A DNA stretch of 25,492 nt, taken from IMG/VR virus record IMGVR_UViG_3300037316_000181, positions 1 to 25,492 of that record. One strand, 5' to 3'. Below the pieces are notes generated by a model. The model saw only the letters and a list, made by a program, of their open reading frames with translations, had not been told where the DNA came from and did not search any database. Position numbers and translations under genes: made by a program. Each line of letters begins with the position of its first letter. The stretch's first letter is position 1. The stretch comes from a virus. This document shows, piece by piece, positions 15,320 through 22,262 of the stretch.

Positions 15320-15399
15320 CTGTAGCTCAGGTCGTTCCGCGCCTCGCAGAATGATTTCGCAATCAATGCGGACGCGGGCGACCTGAGGCTTTTTCCTTT
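15320..15399 (+). repeat. Family A repeat, long form
   Basis: The arms CTCAGGTCG and CGACCTGAG flank a roughly 50-base centre containing GCAATCAATGCGG. It is close to the reverse complement of the copy at 9111-9190, including GCTGTAG at one end and GGCTTTTTCC at the other. Confidence 0.85.
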
Positions 15400-15453
15400 A
15401 CAGCGTTATGCCCGAGCACATCCGGGCGCGATAGGTTCGAGTGAACGTGATGA

Positions 15454-16713
15454 TCAGTATCCGGAGGGCCGAGCCAGGCCGTCGATGTATGCTCCGCTGC
15501 GCGGAGAATCGTTCCAAACCTGAAACCCGGTGTCGAAGTAAAAAATGAACGCGGCGGAAACGCCTCCCGAGCTCCCGTAAATCGGGAACACGGTTTGCCC
15601 ACCGATCTCGAAGAAGTCGATGTCCTTCATCACCGCGCGGCCCCAATGCGACAGGTCGAGGAAATCGACGCGCGTCTGATCGGCGTTGATCGAGGACTTG
15701 ATGGGTACGCCCGACATGGTCTTGCGTCCGGAAAAGAGCAAGTCCAAATCGTTCGCGCGCCCGCCTGCTCCTTCCTTGATCACCTGGCTGATGGTGATGC
15801 CCAGATTTTCCCAGGCGTGCTCCTGCTCGACCGAGGTGTAGGCCACCAGCTGCCCCAGTTGCCCGATGCCCAGCGCCTTGCGCACTTTGTTGATTGCCAG
15901 ACGAACGTAGCTGGGTACCAGCGCCGAATTCGCGGCGTTGACGCGCGGCGTCGCCAGCTGTTGCGGATAGGTCGCGCGATTCAGATTGAGCCACGTGCCG
16001 GTGGCAGCGTTATTCTGGTGATACTTCACGCCGTAAAGCGAGACCGGCTGCGCGCCTGAAAGCCCGTCGTGCACGATTACGTCGGTGGCAATGGTCCCGG
16101 CCGGCAGCGCGTCCACGGTGATGGTCTGCGCACTGATGGGATCGGCCGCTACCACGTTGCACGAGCCGCGGTTGGTGGTGAGCGTGGTGTCGTACACCTG
16201 AATGGTTTGGCCCACGTAAACCAGAGCGGCGCCGCTCGGCACCGTCATCGTGATCGTGTTGCCGCTCACGCCGCCCGTGGCAATCGTGCCCAGCACGCCG
16301 TTCCCGCCCGTCTGAATCAGCTTGTCCAGGAACGAGCGAAACTGCTTCATGCCGTTGGCCACCTCGCGCTTGACGGCGTTTTCGATGGCCTTCTCGCGCG
16401 CGTTGCTGGCGTACTCGATGAGCTTCGAGATCTCCACCGCAAAACGGAAGAAAATCGGCGACACCTGCGCCACGTCGTACGTGGTGCCCGAGCCGCGTCC
16501 CAGATCGCCCCCATCGGCGTTGTACGATCCCGCCTTGCCCCCCGGCACGAGCTGCAAAGGCAGCCGCATGTTGCGCGAGCTGACTTTTTCGACGTCTCCG
16601 CGCTGCTGGATCATCGTCAGCAGCACATCGTCCCGCTCGTACAGCAGCGGCACCTTGTCGCGAACTTTTTCAAGTTGCAGCGCGATGGTCTGCGCATTCT
16701 GCATTTGAGCCAT
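15454..16713 (-). CDS. Major capsid protein (HK97-fold type)
   Basis: The 419-aa product forms the icosahedral shell. It has a helical N-terminal arm (NAQTIALQLEKVRDKVPLLY), the strand region SSRNMRLPLQLVPGGKAGSY, a spine-like helix (AVEISKLIEYASNAREKAIE to LDKLIQTGGNG), a P-domain with many short strands, and a C-terminal part (MSGVPIKSSINADQTRVDF and FPIYGSSGGVSAAFIF). The order after portal and scaffold genes supports the call. The start is fixed at 16713 by GGGAGGGAG just upstream; the longer frame to 16767 runs through the leader hairpins. A terminator upstream suggests the gene has its own promoter or high expression. Confidence 0.88.
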   Translation of the reverse strand: MAQMQNAQTIALQLEKVRDKVPLLYERDDVLLTMIQQRGDVEKVSSRNMRLPLQLVPGGKAGSYNADGGDLGRGSGTTYDVAQVSPIFFRFAVEISKLIEYASNAREKAIENAVKREVANGMKQFRSFLDKLIQTGGNGVLGTIATGGVSGNTITMTVPSGAALVYVGQTIQVYDTTLTTNRGSCNVVAADPISAQTITVDALPAGTIATDVIVHDGLSGAQPVSLYGVKYHQNNAATGTWLNLNRATYPQQLATPRVNAANSALVPSYVRLAINKVRKALGIGQLGQLVAYTSVEQEHAWENLGITISQVIKEGAGGRANDLDLLFSGRKTMSGVPIKSSINADQTRVDFLDLSHWGRAVMKDIDFFEIGGQTVFPIYGSSGGVSAAFIFYFDTGFQVWNDSPRSGAYIDGLARPSGY

Positions 16714-16732
16714 ATGATTCTCCCTCCCCTTG

Positions 16733-16862
16733 GCCGCAGTAGCGGCATACAAAATTAGCCGCAGCAAGCGGCTTTTATAAACTTACCCGCCAAACCGGTT
16801 TACGGAATTGACCGCAGAAGCCGCATAAAGACCCAGCCGCCGTAGGTCAGTTTTTGAAACTG
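16733..16862 (-). promoter_or_regulatory. Hairpin-rich leader of the capsid gene
   Basis: Three stem-loops are visible: GCCGC-AGTA-GCGGC (733-746 of 16 kb, i.e. 16733-16746), AGCCGC-AGCAA-GCGGCT (16757-16773) and CAGTTT-TTG-AAACTG (16848-16862). A related CCGCAGAAGCCGC lies at 16812-16824. With a terminator upstream, this leader should contain the capsid promoter, but I cannot place -35 and -10 boxes with confidence. Confidence 0.4.
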
Positions 16863-16906
16863 GTGGCACCACGCACCGCAACGGACGCCTTGCGTTAAAC
16901 AGTGCC

Positions 16907-16930
16907 AAAAAAAGAGCCACGATCTGGCTC
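16907..16930 (-). terminator. Rho-independent terminator between scaffold and capsid genes
   Basis: On the - strand GAGCCA-GATCG-TGGCTC is followed directly by seven T. It lies downstream of the scaffold gene and upstream of the capsid gene. Confidence 0.75.
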
Positions 16931-16948
16931 CTGAAAGGACTTACCGTT

Positions 16949-17013
16949 GTCATTCTGAGCGGCGGGTGCGGGCTCTAACTGGAGCCGGCTTAATAAAGCG
17001 AAGAATCTCTCTT
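16949..17013 (+). repeat. Family C repeat with an internal hairpin
   Basis: GTCATTCTGAGC (16949-16960) and GCGAAGAATCTCTCTTTC (16998-17015) are the two ends of a widespread dispersed repeat. Between them lie about 37 bases containing a family D hairpin (GGGCTCTAACTGGAGCC). Confidence 0.65.
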
Positions 17014-17053
17014 TCTTTTCTCGCACAGCGGCCAATGTCCGCGCGCTACATCC

Positions 17054-17107
17054 CGACCTTGTAACTCAAGTATTCCCGCGGCTTGCGCGAGACCCGAGGC
17101 TGTTTCC
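17054..17107 (+). repeat. Decayed family A repeat
   Basis: TTGTAACTCAAGTATTCCCG and then GCGAGACCCGAGGCTGTTTCC resemble both ends of family A with several changes. Confidence 0.5.
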
Positions 17108-17171
17108 GAAACGCTCACGCACGCCGCAAACGTGACGACGTCCTTAATCGTGTTCGTCGGTTTTTCGCTCG

Positions 17172-18587
17172 TTACATCCCGAGGATCTCTTCGTCGCTCA
17201 ACCGCCGATAATCGAGATCCCGCGAGCGCGGCATGTTCCCTGCTACCGGTTCCGGCAAGCGCCCTCCGGTAATATCGCGCCGCGAAGCCGCCGCATCGAT
17301 CCGCGCCGTTTTGGCGCGATCGGATGCCAGCACCGAGGAAGTCCACTCGGCCACCACCCGCCGCGCCACTTCCGGAAGCACTGCGCGCGCGCGGCCCGAA
17401 ACCAGCGCCACTACCTGTTGCCGCGCGCTTGCATCGAAGCGCCAGTCGCGCAGCGTGTCGCCCACCCGCCGCGATAGCTCGCGATCTCCCGACAGCGCTG
17501 CGTGCACCTCGCGGAAAATATCTTCGCCGATGCGCCGCCGCGCGCCCGCGGCGACTCCATCGGGCAGCGCCGAAGTCAGCGAGCGGTCAATGGCCTCGTG
17601 CATCTTGCGCGCGACGTCGTCATTGGTCGCCGCCTCAAACGTCCGGTAGGCCTCGGCAGGAAACGCACCGTGCGCGCCCGCAGCATTACTGGAGTCGTTG
17701 CCCGCCCCCGGTAATGAATTGTGGCCCGCATCGCGCCCCGAATTGTGGCCTGAATTATAAGACGTACTGTTCTCAGCGCCGTTTGCTACGCCGCCCGCAC
17801 GCCCCTCAATCGATGAATGCGTACCATTGACGCCGCCGTTGACCGGCCGCGCCACCTGCGAAACACTTTTGCCCCCACCCTGTCGCGCTTCCGCAGCCGG
17901 CGCCCCCAGTTGCTTGGCAAGTTCCGCCAGCCCCTCCGGATCGCGCGCCGCCAGCGTGCGCGCGCTCGCCGCCAGCATCTCGCGAAACGCCGCGGGATCG
18001 CTAGCGTAGAGCCGCTCCGCCAGTCCTGCACGCGCGCTCGAATCGGTGCTGAAGTAAGCCGCATCGAGTGCCGCCACATCCTTGGCCGCCGCCTGCCAGC
18101 GGCGCGCCTCCGCTGCAGCCGCAGGCTGCGCATCAAGCGCCGCCAGCCACGCCGGCTCGCTTGTCGCGTCGCCGGCTCGCTCAGCAGATGCGGCGCCCTC
18201 CGGCTCCTCATCTGTCGAACTGTCACTACGCGCCGAAGAGTCCGTCACGTCACGCAACGCTTCCTCAGCCGCATCCGCAGCCGCTGTCGCCGAGGACGAC
18301 ACCGCGTCCGCCGTCTCCGTGAGCGCTCCGCGTTCTGCCGCACCCCCCGTCCTGCCGTCGATCATGCGCCGCGCCCAGTCGCCGACCGCATCTGTCGCCG
18401 CGCGCCTTGCAGCTCGCGCCGTGTCGCTGCTCGCATCCGTCGCCGCGCGCCCTACGGCGCGCGCCGTTCCGTTGCTCGCCTCGCCGGACTCATTCTCCGG
18501 CGCCAATTCCATATCCAAAATCTGTTCGTCAGTAAGCGTCGCCGTCGCGACGCGGCCGCTGCCGGCGCTGCCATCTCCCTGCTGCAT
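17172..18587 (-). CDS. Scaffold-like protein upstream of the capsid gene
   Basis: The 471-aa product is acidic and Ala/Arg-rich. It has a low-complexity N-terminal half with a near-duplicate (TARAVGRAATDASSDTARAA then RRAATDA, about 41-66), an Asn/Gly/Ser-rich linker (265-305) and a helical C-terminal domain (about 310-425). The motif LTDEQILDMEL (18-28) near the start returns as LSDEEILGM (463-471) at the very end. Position between portal and capsid, length and composition fit a scaffolding protein that guides shell assembly. The start at 18587 has AGGAGG 9 bases upstream; a GTG at 18611 lies before that site. Confidence 0.68.
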   Translation of the reverse strand: MQQGDGSAGSGRVATATLTDEQILDMELAPENESGEASNGTARAVGRAATDASSDTARAARRAATDAVGDWARRMIDGRTGGAAERGALTETADAVSSSATAAADAAEEALRDVTDSSARSDSSTDEEPEGAASAERAGDATSEPAWLAALDAQPAAAAEARRWQAAAKDVAALDAAYFSTDSSARAGLAERLYASDPAAFREMLAASARTLAARDPEGLAELAKQLGAPAAEARQGGGKSVSQVARPVNGGVNGTHSSIEGRAGGVANGAENSTSYNSGHNSGRDAGHNSLPGAGNDSSNAAGAHGAFPAEAYRTFEAATNDDVARKMHEAIDRSLTSALPDGVAAGARRRIGEDIFREVHAALSGDRELSRRVGDTLRDWRFDASARQQVVALVSGRARAVLPEVARRVVAEWTSSVLASDRAKTARIDAAASRRDITGGRLPEPVAGNMPRSRDLDYRRLSDEEILGM

Positions 18588-18638
18588 ATTGCAATCGCCT
18601 CCTGACCCCACGGGCCTAATTCTTCCGGCGCTATGGTC

Positions 18639-18715
18639 CTGTAGCTCGGGTCGTCGCCGCCGGCGCGGTAAGCACCGCTAAATAAATCAGTGCCGGGCGA
18701 CCCGAGGCCTTTTCC
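18639..18715 (+). repeat. Family A repeat, long form
   Basis: GTAGCTCGGGTCG and CGACCCGAGGCC are the ends, around a centre that holds a further GCGGTAAGCACCGC hairpin. It lies between the portal and scaffold genes. Confidence 0.85.
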
Positions 18716-18748
18716 GTTCGCTCTGGAAATTTGCCCGGTGCGGCTCCC

Positions 18749-21475
18749 CTACTTCTTCGCCGGTGCCGCCGGCGCTGCCATCGCCGTTGCCAGCGCCTGC
18801 CTGTGTGCAAGGGCCAGAGCATGCTCGCCGGCGTGCGCGCGCACATTCGCAAATCCCGCAGGATTCTGCGCCCGCGCGATTTGCCCCGCGTCGGAGCTCG
18901 CCCAGCGCCGGCACTCCTCGAACTCGGTCGCGTGATCGTCGAGCAATTCATCCACCGCCACCGTCGAGATCAGGTGCACCTCGCCTCCACTCGTGGCCGC
19001 ATCCGTGCCGGAATCGCTGGCCCCGGCATCCTGATTCAACGTGCTCGCCGCTTCCGGAGTAGTTGCGGCGTCGCTCATGTCTGCGCGTCCACTCTCCCGC
19101 GCCTCGCGCCTCGCCACCGGAACCACCATCGGTCCCGCAGCCAGCAATTGCTGAATCTCGCGCAGTTGCTTGGTGCGCGCATCTTCACCGGGCACCACCA
19201 GTTCGCCCAGGCCGATGAGCGACTTGATGAATCCCAGGTTTGCCGGCTCGCGCAATGCCGCTTGAATCGTCGGATCGGCGCTGGTCATCAGTTGTTGCAG
19301 CACCGCGCGCTGCTGCGATTTCAATCGCGGAAACGTTTCATCCGATTCCGGATGCGCCTGGATATTGCCCTTCAAATCCGCCAGGCGAATGAATTTCGCC
19401 TCGAACTGCCCGCCCGCGCCGAGAAATGGAATCTCCACATCATTCGGCCGGTTCTTGCGGAAGCAATCCACCGACAGCAGCATCACGTCGCCGTAAAAAT
19501 GTTTCAGCCGCCGCCACACCAGCCCCAGCCTGCCGAGCGCCTGGTCGCGCGCCATGGCGTAGCCGCTGGCCGTCTTGACGTTTTCCATTTCGCCGCCGAA
19601 CACGGCAGGAAACAGCCCGGTCAGAAATTGCGCGATGGGACCGATCAAATCCTGCTGATGCCGCAGCATGTCGGGAGGCACTTGCGCCGGCGCCGGCTGG
19701 AAAAATCCGTCCGCGAGCGACATGCCCGGCCGCGCGCGCGCCGGATAGTGCGCCGCGGGTTCGGCCGTCTGGCTTTGCAGCGCGTCGAAATCGAGCACCT
19801 GCGGGTCCGCATAAATCGGCGGGATGCCGTACTCGTATGTCTCCGCCTGAATATTCGACAGCGTGTTGTAGCGCTCCTGCACTTCGATCAGCGATTCGCC
19901 CACGCTCGGACGATTCTGTCCGTCGCCGGGCAGCGCATGCATCACGCGCCAGCAATCGTCCATCGATTCGTTGCGCGATTCGCAATAGGTGTCGCCCGCA
20001 AATCCCGCGTAGCATCCGTCGGGAAACAGGCCGAGCAGCGCGTCGCGCACCGCCGCGTCCTCGATGGCGTAAAACGCCCATGGCCGTATCCAGGTGCGCG
20101 AAAATGTCACCAGGTTGAACAGCGCGTCGCCCGCCTGTCCGGAAGACATGCCCTGCGCCACCGCCACGCGCGTCGCGCGCGCGTAAATGTCGTCGGCCGA
20201 CGCCGCTCCGCCCATTTGAATTTTGTCTGCGACGTGCGGGTACGCCGCCTTCAATTTCGCGCGGTGCACCTCGAGCTGCCACTGCAAGTACGGAAATTCG
20301 TGCTGCTCGTTGGCCCATACCGGCGTGTTCAGCTCGAGCCCGCCGATAATCGAGATCACTTCCTGCCCGTTCGGAACGCGCCGCGTTCCGATACTCAGTG
20401 GCACTGGCACCAGTGGCGCCGCGTTGAACTCCGCATCGCCAAGCGCCGTGCCGCAGCCGGGGCAAATCGCGCCGGCGAGAAACGCCGGCGAGTCTTGTTG
20501 GCCGCTTACCGCGTAACGTTGTTGATCGCCGCTTACCGTGGCGCTCTCCTGGCCGCTTACCGCGTCATCGCGCACGTCGCTCCCAGCGCCGTCTGCCGCG
20601 TCGTCCGCATCGTCCGCGCTCGCGCCGCCCGCAATCTCGGTCTCCTCGCCACATTGCGAGCACACATACGCGTCGCGCCCCAGCCGTACCCAGCGCTCTT
20701 CGAGCACCAGCTCATCGCGCCACCCAAACCGCTGCCCATCGGCCACGTAGCGCACGTAGCCGCCGATCTTCCCATCGGTCCACAAATAAAATCCCAGGCC
20801 CGTCAGCAATTGCTCGGCGTGATTGTTCTGCTCGATCAGCTTCGCCACCTCAGAGCCCGCCTTCGCCGTGGTGATGTCCGCCTCGGAAAGCGTTGACTGC
20901 GGATAGAACCGCGTCGCCGGCACGTCCTGGCTGATCACCGAGACGAACGAAAGCCCAAACGCCTGGTACAAATTCGTCACGAACTGGTAGCGCGGCATGT
21001 CTTCGAGCGCCGACGCGTCGTGAATCTTCGCTTCGGTCGGCAGATGCCAGCTCATGTCTTGCGGATTCCACCAGGCATATTGCAATCCCTGCCAGAACAG
21101 GCGCGCCTGCCGTATCCGACGAATTTCATGCCGCCGCGCAGCGAGTCCTTCCGTGCGGTACTGCACCACCAGCTCGCGCAGTGCGTTCACCAGTTGCGGC
21201 GCCACGTCCGCCAGCCGCTCGTTGTTCGAGCCGAGATCCTGCGGCAGAGGCACGCCACCCGCCGATTGCGCCGCCGCTTCGGCGGCATTTCCGTCAGCTT
21301 CAACGGTGCCACCGCGCTCAGCAACCTTCAGCATCTTGATGCCGTTGCCGGAAGCGCCGCCAGCCGCATTTTTGCCAGCGCCGCTCACCGCGGCATCTCC
21401 AGCTGCGCCGCTTACTGCGGCGCCGCCATTCGCGAACATCGTCATGTTGTCAGGCATCGTCACGTTGGTCGCCAT
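18749..21475 (-). CDS. Portal protein with a zinc-knuckle insertion
   Basis: The 908-aa product is the likely portal, the dodecameric ring through which DNA enters the head. Supporting motifs are an N-terminal helical part (RRIRQARLFWQGLQYAWWNP, PRYQFVTNLYQAFGLSFVSV), the body with SLIEVQERYNTLSNIQAETY, and VKTASGYAMARDQALGRLG. A long C-terminal region follows. It is larger than most portals. Two cysteine pairs, C272-SQC275 and C338-PGC341, frame a loop of low-complexity repeats (AVSGQ, TVSGDQ, AVSGQ). The Gly/Ala-rich first 45 residues hold similar AAVSGA units. It lies between terminase and scaffold genes, as portals do. The start lacks a strong ribosome binding site. Confidence 0.78.
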   Translation of the reverse strand: MATNVTMPDNMTMFANGGAAVSGAAGDAAVSGAGKNAAGGASGNGIKMLKVAERGGTVEADGNAAEAAAQSAGGVPLPQDLGSNNERLADVAPQLVNALRELVVQYRTEGLAARRHEIRRIRQARLFWQGLQYAWWNPQDMSWHLPTEAKIHDASALEDMPRYQFVTNLYQAFGLSFVSVISQDVPATRFYPQSTLSEADITTAKAGSEVAKLIEQNNHAEQLLTGLGFYLWTDGKIGGYVRYVADGQRFGWRDELVLEERWVRLGRDAYVCSQCGEETEIAGGASADDADDAADGAGSDVRDDAVSGQESATVSGDQQRYAVSGQQDSPAFLAGAICPGCGTALGDAEFNAAPLVPVPLSIGTRRVPNGQEVISIIGGLELNTPVWANEQHEFPYLQWQLEVHRAKLKAAYPHVADKIQMGGAASADDIYARATRVAVAQGMSSGQAGDALFNLVTFSRTWIRPWAFYAIEDAAVRDALLGLFPDGCYAGFAGDTYCESRNESMDDCWRVMHALPGDGQNRPSVGESLIEVQERYNTLSNIQAETYEYGIPPIYADPQVLDFDALQSQTAEPAAHYPARARPGMSLADGFFQPAPAQVPPDMLRHQQDLIGPIAQFLTGLFPAVFGGEMENVKTASGYAMARDQALGRLGLVWRRLKHFYGDVMLLSVDCFRKNRPNDVEIPFLGAGGQFEAKFIRLADLKGNIQAHPESDETFPRLKSQQRAVLQQLMTSADPTIQAALREPANLGFIKSLIGLGELVVPGEDARTKQLREIQQLLAAGPMVVPVARREARESGRADMSDAATTPEAASTLNQDAGASDSGTDAATSGGEVHLISTVAVDELLDDHATEFEECRRWASSDAGQIARAQNPAGFANVRAHAGEHALALAHRQALATAMAAPAAPAKK
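20501..20564 (-). repeat. Short in-frame repeats inside the portal gene
   Basis: GCCGCTTACCG occurs at 20501, 20528 and 20552, spaced 27 and 24 bases. It encodes the (A/T)VSG units of the zinc-knuckle loop. Related GCCGCTTACTG and GCCGCTCACCG copies lie in the first codons of the gene (about 21383-21420). Confidence 0.7.
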
Positions 21476-21557
21476 CCTATCGTCCGCTTCGTCTTAGGAA
21501 TTCACGCGTTCATCGCGCGCGGACTTGAGCCTCTCCACTTTCATAAATTCAGGCGCT

Positions 21558-21688
21558 GTCATTCTGAGAGGATGTGACTTTATTGTGATATGACGATTTT
21601 TTCGCATCTAAGCCCGTTGTTTTCAGCGTCGCTTTTTGCGAGAAATCAAAAAAGTCACAGCCTCTGAGCGAAGCGAAGAATCTCTCAT
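21558..21688 (+). repeat. Family C repeat split by an insertion
   Basis: GTCATTCTGAG (21558-21568) and CTGAGCGAAGCGAAGAATC (from 21664) together rebuild the family C sequence once one CTGAG is removed. Confidence 0.75.
21569..21663. mobile_element. Candidate 95-bp MITE
   Basis: The element begins AGGATGTGACTTT (21569-21581) and ends AAAGTCACAGCCT (21651-21663). These ends are inverted repeats of 13 bp with one mismatch. It is flanked on both sides by CTGAG (21564-21568 and 21664-21668), a 5-bp target duplication, and it interrupts a family C repeat. It has no coding capacity, so a transposase elsewhere must have moved it. Confidence 0.75.
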
Positions 21689-21732
21689 TCTTCCGCCTCG
21701 CATGCCGCCGCACGCACCGCGTACGTCCACCG

Positions 21733-22095
21733 CTACGCCCTCCGTGCCCGCTCCGCGGCGCGCGCCTCGCGCGCAACCTCGATCTCCCGCTGCGTCGCAA
21801 TCTGAGGCCACGACCGCCGCCGCACCGCCGGCACGCTAGCCGGATGCATCGGCGGCGTCTCGATAGGAGGCACCCCCGCCGTACCGAGCACCGAATTCAG
21901 CAGCGCGCGATTCTCCACGCGCAGCCTCTCGATCTCCGCGCGCTCCCGGGCGACTTCCTCGCACTCCCGCGCCACTTCCGCGCGCGCGTGCGCAACTTCA
22001 TCGCGCGATCGCGCGACTTCGTCCTCGAGCAGCCGCACGTACCCGCCGCGCAACGCGCGGCGCACCCGCGTGCACCACTCCGCTATCGTTTTCAC
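21733..22095 (-). CDS. Small coiled-coil phage protein
   Basis: The 120-aa product is almost entirely charged helix from about 20 to 66, with heptad-like repeats (EVARSRDEVAHARAEVAREC). A Pro-rich linker (PPIETPPMHPASVP) and an Arg/Ala-rich end follow. It starts with GTG at 22095, with AGGA 7 bases upstream. It lies between the large terminase and the portal. A role in packaging or head assembly is inferred from position only. Confidence 0.6.
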   Translation of the reverse strand: MKTIAEWCTRVRRALRGGYVRLLEDEVARSRDEVAHARAEVARECEEVARERAEIERLRVENRALLNSVLGTAGVPPIETPPMHPASVPAVRRRSWPQIATQREIEVAREARAAERARRA

Positions 22096-22262
22096 CGTAA
22101 TTTCCTGATTACAACACGTTAAGAATGTGGATCACGGCGAGGAATCAAGTCTAATCCACCGACGCCGTGAGCCAGGAAACCAAAGCGCCCGTCCCGCTCG
22201 AATACGATTGGGAGCGCGTGACAAGACACATCTCCCTCAAGCTCCCAACAAGTAGTCTGCTC

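Larger units (their letters stand above)
16714..17171. other. Capsid gene leader and scaffold-capsid gap
   Basis: This 458-base gap holds a - strand terminator, a family C repeat, a decayed family A repeat and a set of hairpins just before the capsid gene, all listed separately. No extra gene with a ribosome binding site is seen. Confidence 0.6.

Noticed and set aside
16990-17171. Possible small gene after the scaffold gene on the - strand
   Set aside because: The frame is open but has no start codon with a ribosome binding site, and it runs through family A and C repeats.
2491-18715. CRISPR array
   Set aside because: The repeats are dispersed, palindromic and in both orientations, without regular spacers or cas genes.
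18731-20896. 721-codon open frame on the + strand
   Set aside because: It lies entirely opposite the portal gene, is very rich in Arg and His, and shows no domain or ribosome binding site. It is an antisense shadow in GC-rich DNA.
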